DNA of 7,874 bases from an uncultured Clostridia bacterium (GCA_947253135.1 CAMXYS010000077.1:1-7874), one strand, 5' to 3'; counted from the stretch's first letter, positions 1 through 6,744 are shown. Notes: generated by a model from the sequence alone, not told the origin. Numbers and translations: made by a program.

Positions 1-105
1 AACCGGCAAAGCCTGCTTGATGTGCTAAACTTTTATACAGTTGTTGGAGCTTGGCTTTTACTAAGAGAGCTTGTAGTTTATTTTCGGTTTCGACCGGATC
101 CTAAG

Positions 106-654
106 ATGAAAGAATCAGTCATGCAAATTTCGATCGGCGCAATAGAAGTCAAAAACTTAGCTGAAACCGCTGCTTTAGGGGGCCGGTTGGCTAAGGCTTT
201 AGAACCGGGCGATGTCTTGGCTCTGGACGGTGATTTGGGTGCCGGTAAAACCACTCTGACTGCTGCGCTAGCGGCTGCTCTGGGTATTTCTGAGCCGGTG
301 ACGAGCCCCACCTTTGCCCTGGCACAAAGTTATGCCTGTCCGGCCTTTGTGCTCCACCACCTGGATGCCTACCGTCTCCGGGACGAGGAGGAATTTGCTG
401 CCGCGGGTCTGGCAGATTTGTTCGATGAATCTTCTGTCACCATTATCGAATGGGCTCGGCGGGTCTCGGCTGTCCTGCCGAAAAGGACACTTTTTATACA
501 GTTGAGCAAGGAGGTGCCGGACCGGAATTTTGAGGTCACAGCAGGTGGCCAGCTGGTCTTGCCTCCGGATACAAGCCGGCGGTCGCTTTTTTTTAGCAGC
601 CGGTCAAAAGAGACAGCTGACCGCTTTAAGGAGGCATTATATGCGGCAAAATGA
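106..654 (+). CDS. tsaE: tRNA threonylcarbamoyladenosine biosynthesis ATPase TsaE
   Basis: TsaE (YjeE family) is the cytosolic P-loop ATPase that works with TsaB and TsaD to make t6A at position 37 of ANN-decoding tRNAs. From the ATG at 106 the protein has 182 residues, somewhat above the usual 150-160. Seen in the sequence: Walker A GDLGAGKTT at residues 42-50, the family motif SPTF at 68-71, HLDAYRL around 86-92 (Walker B-like Asp), and a later IIEW motif. The reading frame is open back to the window edge, but the residues before 106 do not resemble TsaE. The start is uncertain: ATG 106 and ATG 121 are both in frame, neither has a strong ribosome binding site, and 121 gives a typical N-terminus just as well. 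The last roughly 30 residues extend past the conserved core and hold a T8 run at 587-594. The 3' end overlaps tsaB by 14 bp, which suggests translational coupling. The family call is very secure. Confidence 0.95.
   Translation: MKESVMQISIGAIEVKNLAETAALGGRLAKALEPGDVLALDGDLGAGKTTLTAALAAALGISEPVTSPTFALAQSYACPAFVLHHLDAYRLRDEEEFAAAGLADLFDESSVTIIEWARRVSAVLPKRTLFIQLSKEVPDRNFEVTAGGQLVLPPDTSRRSLFFSSRSKETADRFKEALYAAK
628..634 (+). promoter_or_regulatory. Ribosome binding site fixing the tsaB start
   Basis: AAGGAGG lies 6 bases before the ATG at 641, inside the end of tsaE. It supports 641 as the tsaB start even though the frame is open further upstream to 530. The protein from 641 also begins exactly where TsaB homologues begin (LLLAIDT within the first 13 residues). 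Confidence 0.85.
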
Positions 655-1387
655 ATCTTTATTGTTGGCCATTGACACTGCGGCCAAGGCCTGCTCGGCA
701 GCTGTCGGCCAAGGCGACCGCATTTTGGCGGAAATAAGTCTTTGTACGGGCCATACACACGCTGCCGCTCTGACCGGTTGTATTAAGACGGTCTTGGACC
801 GGGCCCAGGTGAAGCCGGCTGACTTGGACGCCATTGCCTGCACGGTTGGTCCCGGCTCGTTTACTGGTTTAAGGATTGGGCTGGCCACGGCCAAGGGGAT
901 GGCATTGCCGTTAGGCCTTTCCATTTTGCCACTGTCCACCCTGTCGGCGCTGGCAGAACCTTGGCTCTTTTTGGGCTTGCCGGTAGCAACTCTCTTGGAT
1001 GCCCGTTCCGGCAGACTCTTTGCCGGGATTTTTCAACAGGGGGCAGACGGCCAGGTCAAAAGTTTGTTGGCCCCCTGCCAAACGCATTGTCATGACATCT
1101 TGCCCCTCTTGCCGGAGCATTTGCTGGCGGTAGGCGATGGCGCTTCCGTTTTAGCAGGCTACCTGGCTGATCGGACTGAAGTGGATTGGGTGGATTTCGG
1201 TCGACCGAGACCGACCATGCAGGTTATAGCAGACAGCAGAGTTCGGCCGGCAGGTGTTTTGGCGGCAGCCCGGCGCAGCTTAGAGGAGCAAGGTGAAAAA
1301 GCCTTGCTGTCGCCGGCAGCTGCCAAGATTGATTATTTAGCCCTGTCTCAGGCTGAACGTCTGAGTGGCATTCAGGTGACGAAGTGA
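641..1387 (+). CDS. tsaB: tRNA threonylcarbamoyladenosine biosynthesis protein TsaB
   Basis: TsaB (YeaZ) is the non-catalytic, ASKHA-fold partner of the TsaD enzyme. It forms the platform on which TsaE and TsaD assemble for threonylcarbamoyl transfer to A37 of tRNA. The 248-residue protein starts with the typical strand LLLAIDTA (residues 7-14) and carries the family signature GPGSFTGLRIG at 70-80, followed by the helix GLATAKGMAL. Length is within the normal 210-250 range. The C-terminal half is more divergent, as is usual for TsaB. The start is fixed by AAGGAGG at 628-634. The gene overlaps tsaE upstream and rimI downstream (4-base GTGA overlap), so the three are almost certainly one transcript. 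The catalytic subunit gene tsaD is not adjacent here. Confidence 0.95.
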   Translation: MRQNESLLLAIDTAAKACSAAVGQGDRILAEISLCTGHTHAAALTGCIKTVLDRAQVKPADLDAIACTVGPGSFTGLRIGLATAKGMALPLGLSILPLSTLSALAEPWLFLGLPVATLLDARSGRLFAGIFQQGADGQVKSLLAPCQTHCHDILPLLPEHLLAVGDGASVLAGYLADRTEVDWVDFGRPRPTMQVIADSRVRPAGVLAAARRSLEEQGEKALLSPAAAKIDYLALSQAERLSGIQVTK

Positions 1388-1902
1388 AGCTCTTGGTCCG
1401 GCCGGCCGATCCGGGTGACTTGGAGGCTTTAGCTCGCCTGGAAAAAGATTGTTTTAGTCTGCCGCGCAGCTGCGATATGCTGGCTGTAGAGCTGGCAACG
1501 GAGGGCAGCGTTTTTTTAGTGGTTGAAGAGGAGGCGGATACAGAGAAAATTTCAGCTCTGACCGCCGCCGGCAGTTCGGCCACTTCGGCAAGCTCGAATC
1601 CGAGGTCCACTATTATTGGCTACCTGTCTTGGCAGGTCGTTCTGGACGAAGTACAAGTCGGCAACCTGTGTGTCGCCGCGGACCATCGGCACAGGGGAGC
1701 CGGAGACGCCTTAATTAAGGAAATGATCCGCCTGACAGCTGCCGGCCGCTATAAAAAAATTCTTTTAGAGGTCAGAGCAGGGAACCGCCCCGCCATCTGC
1801 CTGTATCAAAAAAATGCCTTTGTTGTAACCGGTCGGCGTAAAAACTATTACTTTAAGCCGGTGGAGGACGCCCTCTTAATGGACTATGATTTTGTATCAT
1901 AG
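1384..1902 (+). CDS. rimI: Ribosomal protein S18-alanine N-acetyltransferase RimI (GNAT family)
   Basis: RimI is a GNAT acetyltransferase that uses acetyl-CoA to acetylate the N-terminal Ala of ribosomal protein S18 in E. coli. In many Bacillota its gene sits within the tsaE-tsaB-tsaD cluster, as here. Features in the 172-residue protein: the start of the fold at 4-25 (RPADPGDLEALARLEKDCF), the acetyl-CoA loop R102-H-R-G-A-G107, LEVR with E129 matching the E. coli catalytic E103, LYQKNAF with Y141 matching Y115, and the C-terminal RRKNYYFKPVEDALLM block. E129 and Y141 have the same spacing as in E. coli. Residues about 50-76 are an Ala/Ser/Thr-rich insert between two core strands that makes the protein longer than the usual 145-150. 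The start is GTG, overlapping the tsaB stop as GTGA, with a weak AGGTGA (1374-1379) before it. The target in this organism is inferred, not shown. Confidence 0.92.
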   Translation: MKLLVRPADPGDLEALARLEKDCFSLPRSCDMLAVELATEGSVFLVVEEEADTEKISALTAAGSSATSASSNPRSTIIGYLSWQVVLDEVQVGNLCVAADHRHRGAGDALIKEMIRLTAAGRYKKILLEVRAGNRPAICLYQKNAFVVTGRRKNYYFKPVEDALLMDYDFVS

Positions 1903-1949
1903 GGATTGAACAAAGTGAGCTCAGGGCTCGAGTGCAGGACTTGTCTTCA

Positions 1950-1978
1950 TTGCGCAACCGTTTCAAATCAGGTATATT
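1950..1978 (+). promoter_or_regulatory. Sigma-A type promoter candidate for the HPr-like gene and uvrC
   Basis: TTGCGC (1950-1955, -35) and TATATT (1973-1978, -10, five of six consensus bases) are separated by exactly 17 bases. This would start transcription near 1985 and give a leader of about 64 nt before the ATG at 2049. It is the only good pair I found between rimI and the HPr-like gene, and it implies that this gene and uvrC form a new transcription unit. Confidence 0.5.
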
Positions 1979-2022
1979 CAAGTAAAGCTTTTCAGTTTAG
2001 ATTTAAGCTTAGTTTCGCATTT

Positions 2023-2038
2023 TTAAATTTAAATTTAA
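2023..2038 (+). repeat. 16-bp perfect AT palindrome before the HPr-like gene
   Basis: TTAAATTTAAATTTAA reads the same on both strands and runs directly into the AAGGAGA ribosome binding site (2037-2043). The surrounding bases from about 1981 to 2040 are strongly AT-rich compared with the flanking genes. It could be a protein-binding site or simply an unstructured AU-rich leader that favours translation initiation. Nothing in the sequence decides between these. Confidence 0.5.
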
Positions 2039-2043
2039 GGAGA
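2037..2043 (+). promoter_or_regulatory. Ribosome binding site for the HPr-like gene
   Basis: AAGGAGA lies 5 bases before the ATG at 2049 and only 2 bases before an in-frame TTG at 2046. The spacing favours the ATG. Starting there also makes residue numbering coincide with canonical HPr (positions 15 and 46). Confidence 0.75.
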
Positions 2044-2048
2044 ATTTG

Positions 2049-2309
2049 ATGAGGGTCAAAATCGTAACATTTCAGTGTGATGAAGCATCACAAATGAAGG
2101 CCATTGCCATCTTAATCAAAAAAGCATCTGCTTTCAATTCGCGTGTTTGGTTGACACAAGGCGACCGCAAGGCCAACGCCAAAAGCTTATTGGGCGTTAT
2201 GTCACTGGGGATTGAGCACGGTGTTCAATTGGACATTTCCGCGGAGGGTGAAGACGAAAAAGAGGCAGTAGAAACCTTGGCCGCCTATTTGGAGAATCCG
2301 ACATCCTAA
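2049..2309 (+). CDS. HPr-family protein lacking the active-site histidine (Crh-like)
   Basis: This 86-residue protein has the size and fold pattern of HPr. The region N43-A-K-S46-L-L-G-V-M-S-L-G54 matches the HPr/Crh regulatory Ser46 segment, and the acidic AEGEDEKEAVETL block (65-77) is typical of the C-terminal helix. The phosphocarrier motif G13-L-H15-A-R17-P18 is replaced by A13-S-Q15-M-K17-A18. His15 is therefore absent and the residues around it are also lost, so phosphotransfer in the PTS is not expected. In Bacillus, Crh likewise has Gln15 and acts after Ser46 phosphorylation by HPr kinase as a CcpA corepressor. Unlike this protein, Crh keeps G13, R17 and P18. A regulatory role through Ser46 is therefore an inference. 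The stop codon overlaps the uvrC ATG by one base (TAATG), so the two are likely cotranslated. A symbol is withheld because orthology to crh cannot be shown. Confidence 0.85.
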   Translation: MRVKIVTFQCDEASQMKAIAILIKKASAFNSRVWLTQGDRKANAKSLLGVMSLGIEHGVQLDISAEGEDEKEAVETLAAYLENPTS

Positions 2310-4375
2310 TGCCTGCTGAACTTGATCTCGACCCGGCAGGTGGAAGTGATCCTCCTGTCGGCGGGAGGGAAGCAGCAGACGAAACGGTAGAGGAGAATGT
2401 AACCCTTGCTGGGTCCTCGCTGCCGGTCACAAATGAACCCCAAACTCTAGAAGCCAGGTTGGACCTGATCCCGACGAGCTCCGGTGTCTATTTGATGAAG
2501 AATGCCGAGGGCTCTATTATTTATGTCGGAAAAGCTGTTAATTTGCGCAACCGGCTCAGCTCTTACTTTGCCCCCAACCCTCAGGGCAACGCCAAGGTCC
2601 TGGCCATGATTAGCCATATCAGAGATTTCTCCTACCTGTTGGTGGAAAATGAGCTGGAAGCCCTGGTGCTGGAATCCAACCTGATCAAACGTTACAAGCC
2701 TTTCTACAATATCTTGTTGAAAGATGACCACGATTACCCCTACCTGCGCGTGACGATGCAGGAGGCCTATCCGCGCGCCCTGAAGGCCTATCGGGTTGGG
2801 CCGGATGTGGCGGACGGGGCTAAGTACTATGGGCCTTACCTGGCCGGTGACCTCTACCGTGCTTTGCGCAGCCTGCACGATATTTTCCCAATGAAGACTT
2901 GTCGGCGAGTTTTCCCCCGCGATATCGGTAAAGAGCGCCCTTGTTTAAATTACTACATCAACAAATGTATCGGCCCCTGTCGCGGCGATGTCTCAGAAGC
3001 AGATTACCGGGCGGTGATGCAGTCTGTTTGTGACTTTTTAGAAGGGCGTTATTCCGGTCTGACCGACCGGATGAAACAGCAAATGGAAAAAGCTTCCGAG
3101 CGCTTGGAATTTGAGCAGGCGGCTGTGATCAGAGACCGATTGCAAGCACTGGAGCGGCTGATGGAACGCCAAATTGCAGTGACGGATATTCAGACGGATT
3201 GCGACATTCTAGGGACCAGCCGGTCGGGTCTGGAACTTTGCATATTAAAGTTGGAATTGCGCGACGGCAAAATATCGGGCACTTCCACCTTTTTCCTCTC
3301 GGCTGAAGGCGAGACGGAAGCCGCCGTAGTGAAGGCCTTTGTCGAGCAATACTACCCCACAGCGGCGGTTGTACCGCAGGAGGTTTTACTGGCTACAGAA
3401 TTGCCCGATGAGGAGGTTGCAAGCTTGGAGCGGGACTTAAAAGAGCTTGCCGGCCGCCGCGTGTACCTGCGTTTTCCGCAAAGAGGGACAAAAAAGCAGC
3501 TGCTGGATATGGCCCAGAGGAATGCCCGCGAGACGACTAGACGGCGCAATATTATTTCGGGCGAAGGCCGGTCGTCTTTGGACGAGGCTCTCCGTTTATT
3601 AGTCGATTTAGTTGGTCTTGATGCCCCCCCCAGCCGCATTGAAGCCTTTGATATATCCAATATGGGGGCGGAAGATCGGGCTTGTGGGATGGTAGTTTTT
3701 GTCAACGGTAAACCCAAACGTCAGGCCTACCGCCGCTTTAAAATCAAGGAAGCCGGAGGCCAGGATGACTATGCCGATATGGCTGAAGTCATCAGCCGCC
3801 GCCTGCGCCGGACCTCGGACGATGAGTTTGGCCCGCATCCGGATTTAATCCTCCTGGACGGTGGCGCTGCCCATGTAGCGGTTATCAGACGCCTGATCGA
3901 AGCGGAAGGGCTGCCCCCCATTCCGGTGGCCGGCATGGTCAAGGATGGCAGACACCGCACCAGGGGGCTGGCATTAGGCGGCCGGGTCGTAGCCGAGTTA
4001 GCCGAGAATTTGGGTTTGGCCCGCGGGCAGTATGCCAAGGACGGCCGGCAGCCGGAGCAACTAAAAGATTGTGGCCGCGAGCAGCAGTTGGCACTCTTGC
4101 GGTTTTTGACGCGGATTCAAGATGAGGCCCACCGCTATGCCGGCCAATACATGAACACCCTGGCAAAAAAGAGGCGGATGAAATACAGCTTGGAGGCCAT
4201 TCCCGGGATCGGTCCGGCTTATCGGCAAAAGTTGATGCGGGCCTTCAAGACCATAAAAGCGGTGGGGGCAGCAGATGAGGAGACCTTGTTGGCTAAAGTC
4301 CCCGGTTTAGGCGCCAAGCGAGCGGCAGCCGTGGTAGACCACTTCCGCCGACATAGTGGCCGGCAGCAGGAGTAG
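2309..4375 (+). CDS. uvrC: Excinuclease ABC subunit UvrC
   Basis: UvrC makes both incisions around a DNA lesion in nucleotide excision repair after UvrB hands over the damaged site. Domain order is complete: GIY-YIG nuclease at about 55-135 (G59-V-Y61, Y72-V-G74, R82, E122 in LESNLIK); four cysteines C198, C212, C220 and C224 with the spacing of the UvrC iron-sulfur cluster site; a UVR (UvrB-binding) helix pair at about 254-289; the RNase H-like nuclease with D448 (FDIS), D487 (DDYADM), D517 (LLDGG) and H608 (DEAHR); and tandem helix-hairpin-helix motifs at about 628-680 (IPGIGP, VPGLGAK). At 688 residues it is long for the family (about 590-630), mainly from a 45-50 residue N-terminal extension rich in Gly, Glu and Ala, and from extra residues between D517 and H608. 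ATG 2309 is chosen for its overlap with the previous stop. Its nearest GGAG (2291-2294) is 14 bases away, so coupling is likely. An in-frame TTG at 2459 would give a normal N-terminus but has no clear ribosome binding site. A C8 run lies at 3624-3631. Confidence 0.97.
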   Translation: MPAELDLDPAGGSDPPVGGREAADETVEENVTLAGSSLPVTNEPQTLEARLDLIPTSSGVYLMKNAEGSIIYVGKAVNLRNRLSSYFAPNPQGNAKVLAMISHIRDFSYLLVENELEALVLESNLIKRYKPFYNILLKDDHDYPYLRVTMQEAYPRALKAYRVGPDVADGAKYYGPYLAGDLYRALRSLHDIFPMKTCRRVFPRDIGKERPCLNYYINKCIGPCRGDVSEADYRAVMQSVCDFLEGRYSGLTDRMKQQMEKASERLEFEQAAVIRDRLQALERLMERQIAVTDIQTDCDILGTSRSGLELCILKLELRDGKISGTSTFFLSAEGETEAAVVKAFVEQYYPTAAVVPQEVLLATELPDEEVASLERDLKELAGRRVYLRFPQRGTKKQLLDMAQRNARETTRRRNIISGEGRSSLDEALRLLVDLVGLDAPPSRIEAFDISNMGAEDRACGMVVFVNGKPKRQAYRRFKIKEAGGQDDYADMAEVISRRLRRTSDDEFGPHPDLILLDGGAAHVAVIRRLIEAEGLPPIPVAGMVKDGRHRTRGLALGGRVVAELAENLGLARGQYAKDGRQPEQLKDCGREQQLALLRFLTRIQDEAHRYAGQYMNTLAKKRRMKYSLEAIPGIGPAYRQKLMRAFKTIKAVGAADEETLLAKVPGLGAKRAAAVVDHFRRHSGRQQE

Positions 4376-4377
4376 AC

Positions 4378-4385
4378 AAAGGAGA
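4378..4385 (+). promoter_or_regulatory. Ribosome binding site supporting a GTG start
   Basis: AAAGGAGA sits 7 bases before the GTG at 4393, in the 17-bp gap after the uvrC stop. It identifies the GTG as the start of the editing protein. Confidence 0.8.
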
Positions 4386-4392
4386 AAAAAAC

Positions 4393-5682
4393 GTGGAAAG
4401 TTTAACGCTGGATTTTAGCGAAGCCCTCTATCAAAGACCGGATGAGCTGTCCTTCACAGCGACGGTTGAGGCTGTTTTTCCGGCTGCTGATTTCGCCGTG
4501 GCCAAGGGCGGGTCCGCGGGCGGCAGCGAGACTGACAGCATAGCCCGTGATAAGGCCGCCGACAAGGTTGACGAAGTAGGTCAGAAGAAGGCTGCAACCG
4601 GTTATTGGATAGAGCTGTCCGATACGGCCTTTTATCCGGAGGGAGGCGGTCAGCCGGCTGACCGGGGTCAAATTGGACCGGCTAAGGTGCTGGATGTGCA
4701 GCGCCAAAACGGTGCTGTCTTCCACCGCTGTGACACTAAGTTGACGGTGGGAAAGACCTATACTTGCCGGGTCGATAGCAGCCGCCGTCACAGTCTTTCG
4801 CAGCAGCATACCGGCGAACATATTTTATCCGGTTTGGCCAACCGCCACTGGGGCTTCAATAACGTCGGCTTCCACCTTAATGAAGTCCACATGACCTTGG
4901 ATTTTGACGGAACGATCGAGGCGGCAGAGGCCGATTTTTTGGAATATGAAGCCAACTGGGCTGTCTGGGCGGACCTGCCGGTCGAGGTCCACTACTACAC
5001 GGAGACGGAAGCGGCACACATGGATTACAGGAGCAAGCTGGAATTGACCGGAATGATTCGCTTAATCGATATTCCGGGCATTGATCATTGTGCTTGTTGT
5101 GGTACCCACTGCCATAGGACGGGTGAAGTTGGCTTAATTAAAATTATTGGCCGAGAGCCCTGGCGGCAGGGCACCCGTTTGACGGTTGTGTGTGGTGACC
5201 GGGCACTGGCCGATTATGGGTCCCGCTACCGGGAAGGGAGGCTTGTCGGCGCCCTCTTGTCGGCGCCGGCCGACGGTTTAGCGGTTGCAACTAAAAAGTT
5301 GATGGCTGATTATGAGGCGGAGCGCTACCGGGCGGCCGGCCTCATTCGTCGGCTGAATGACTTGCGCGTGGCGGCTTTGCCGGCGGAAGTCAAACGCATT
5401 TTTCTCTTTTTGCCGGAGGCGGAAGAAATTGAATTAAAGGAGCTGGCCAAGGCCGCAGCCGGTAAAATTCCCGGCAGTATCTTCTTGTTTGCGCCTCACC
5501 CGCGGACAGAAGGACACTTGTTTATTTTTGCTTCAGACAAGGAAGATGTCCGCGAGCATGTCAAGGCTCTGCGGCCACTTTTGCAGCTGAAAGGCGGTGG
5601 GAATCCGGCCTTTGCTCAGGGGGTGACGCAGGTTGATCAAAAACAGGTGGAGACCGTGATGCAGGAATACTGTCAAATGTGA
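4393..5682 (+). CDS. Alanyl-tRNA editing hydrolase (AlaX family, with DHHA1-type C-terminal domain)
   Basis: This is a free-standing relative of the alanyl-tRNA synthetase editing domain. Such proteins hydrolyse mischarged Ser- or Gly-tRNA(Ala) in the cytosol. The 429-residue protein has the family's N-terminal barrel with DTAFYPEGGGQPADRG (77-92), the zinc-binding HxxxH at H139-T-G-E-H143, and the second zinc motif CxxxH at C235-C-G-T-H239 within a Cys/His-rich stretch, followed by GEVGLIKI. Residues from about 280 match a DHHA1-like RNA-binding domain and end in the typical GGGNPAFAQG (about 401-410). A Gly/Ala/Lys/Asp-rich insert at about 38-70 accounts for the extra length over the usual 390-400. 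All expected metal ligands are present, so it should be active. It follows uvrC by 17 bp and is probably cotranscribed. The gene lacks the aminoacylation domain, so it is not alaS. Which mischarged amino acid it prefers cannot be read from the sequence. Confidence 0.92.
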   Translation: MESLTLDFSEALYQRPDELSFTATVEAVFPAADFAVAKGGSAGGSETDSIARDKAADKVDEVGQKKAATGYWIELSDTAFYPEGGGQPADRGQIGPAKVLDVQRQNGAVFHRCDTKLTVGKTYTCRVDSSRRHSLSQQHTGEHILSGLANRHWGFNNVGFHLNEVHMTLDFDGTIEAAEADFLEYEANWAVWADLPVEVHYYTETEAAHMDYRSKLELTGMIRLIDIPGIDHCACCGTHCHRTGEVGLIKIIGREPWRQGTRLTVVCGDRALADYGSRYREGRLVGALLSAPADGLAVATKKLMADYEAERYRAAGLIRRLNDLRVAALPAEVKRIFLFLPEAEEIELKELAKAAAGKIPGSIFLFAPHPRTEGHLFIFASDKEDVREHVKALRPLLQLKGGGNPAFAQGVTQVDQKQVETVMQEYCQM

Positions 5683-5717
5683 GTGTTGGCGGCCCTTAAG
5701 TTTATCGATACAAAGAC

Positions 5718-5723
5718 AGGAGG
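5718..5723 (+). promoter_or_regulatory. Ribosome binding site supporting a TTG start
   Basis: A perfect AGGAGG lies 6 bases before the TTG at 5730. No in-frame ATG exists near the start of the conserved first helix, so the TTG start is well supported. Confidence 0.85.
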
Positions 5724-5729
5724 AAGAGA

Positions 5730-6680
5730 TTGTCGCAAGACCGGAGTCGGCTTTTTTGGCAGCACTTTTATGTCTGGTTACCAGCTGCTTTATTGGCGGT
5801 GTTTTTGTGGGGCAGTGCGGCCCCGGCTTTAAAGATCAGCTATGGACTGTTCGCTATAGCGGACGGCAGGGTGCCGGACCTCCTCTTATTTGCCGGCCTG
5901 CGCTTCTTGCTGGCGGGTCTTCTGACTTTACTTTTTTTTAGGCTGCAAGCCGGACGCCCGCAAGACCGGTTGTCAGACCCGACCTATCTTAAGGATGTGG
6001 CTATTTTAGCTTGTTTTCAAACAGTCATACAGTACGCCCTCTTTTTTATTGGTATGGCTCGGTCCGGCGGTGCCACCGGTTCCATTATGTCTTCTTTGCA
6101 GTCTTTTATAGCAGTCATTCTGGTTGGACTTTTTGTGCCCGGAGACCGCCTCAGTTTGAAAAAGATAGCCGGTTGTCTCTTCGGCTTAGCCGGTATTTTG
6201 GTTTTAAATGGAGGCTTTGACAGTGGCGGTTCCGGCATGACCTTAGCCGGCGAAGGGGTTGTTTTTTTGTCAGCTGCTGGGGCTGCAGTGGGCAATATCT
6301 TCAGTAAGGGGGTGGCCACAAGGCGGCACCCGGGCTTTGCCTGTGGTTATCAGATGAGCTGGGGAGGCCTGGTCTTAGGCCTGGTCGGCTTGCTGGCCGG
6401 CGGGCGCATTGAGCCGCAGGGGGCCGGCGCCTGGTGGTTGTTTATCTACTTGGCAGTTCTGTCGGCTGTGGCTTTTTCTTTGTGGACGGTTATGTTGAGA
6501 TACCATGACGTCTCCAGGCTGAGCATGATGCAGGCCTTGATTCCCGTCACCGGAACGATCTTGTCGGGCATTTTTTTACATGAAGATGTCTTTCGCTTGA
6601 ATTTGTTGCTGGCGCTGGTGCTGGTTGTCGTCGGCATCGTGGTCTTGAACGGGCGGGGGCGAGGACAGCGGGATGAGTAG
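5730..6680 (+). CDS. EamA/DMT-family inner membrane transporter
   Basis: This is a 316-residue integral membrane protein of the drug/metabolite transporter superfamily, with two EamA repeats. I count ten hydrophobic segments at about 16-36, 49-70, 88-108, 114-136, 145-160, 172-191, 204-224, 233-254, 264-283 and 290-307. Family marks are FLWGSAAPALK in helix 1 and the LIPVTGTILSGIFLHED motif at 270-286 in the second repeat. A T8 run (5932-5939) encodes part of helix 2's end. Members export or import small metabolites such as amino acids or nucleosides, but the substrate cannot be predicted here. It starts with TTG 47 bp after the editing protein gene and may be the last gene of that unit, since a 245-bp gap follows. 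No functional link to its repair and translation neighbours is evident. Confidence 0.9.
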   Translation: MSQDRSRLFWQHFYVWLPAALLAVFLWGSAAPALKISYGLFAIADGRVPDLLLFAGLRFLLAGLLTLLFFRLQAGRPQDRLSDPTYLKDVAILACFQTVIQYALFFIGMARSGGATGSIMSSLQSFIAVILVGLFVPGDRLSLKKIAGCLFGLAGILVLNGGFDSGGSGMTLAGEGVVFLSAAGAAVGNIFSKGVATRRHPGFACGYQMSWGGLVLGLVGLLAGGRIEPQGAGAWWLFIYLAVLSAVAFSLWTVMLRYHDVSRLSMMQALIPVTGTILSGIFLHEDVFRLNLLLALVLVVVGIVVLNGRGRGQRDE

Positions 6681-6744
6681 CTTGGCCAGATCCCTTAGGT
6701 GTTGGATTGTAATTTAGGTGTGACGGCAACTATCCTATTTTTCT

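Noticed and set aside
530..640. Upstream extension of the tsaB frame to an ATG at 530
   Set aside because: The segment lies within tsaE, has no TsaB similarity, and the AAGGAGG at 628-634 points to ATG 641.
369..758. Long minus-strand ORFs antisense to tsaE, tsaB, uvrC and the other genes
   Set aside because: They mirror the codon structure of the real genes, lack ribosome binding sites, and their proteins show no recognisable family features.
1951..1966. Possible catabolite-responsive element between -35 and -10 of the HPr-like gene promoter
   Set aside because: The CG core and flanking AA fit, but the outer T and C of the consensus are missing. It is too degenerate to call without a genome-specific matrix.
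4813..4826. LexA-like CGAACATATTTTAT inside the AlaX-type gene
   Set aside because: It encodes the conserved G-E-H-I-L of the zinc motif, lies mid-gene, and the right half does not match GTTCG.
5686..5714. TTGGCG / TACAAA promoter pair before the transporter gene
   Set aside because: Spacing is 17, but both boxes are poor, and the start site would fall inside the AGGAGG ribosome binding site, leaving no usable leader.
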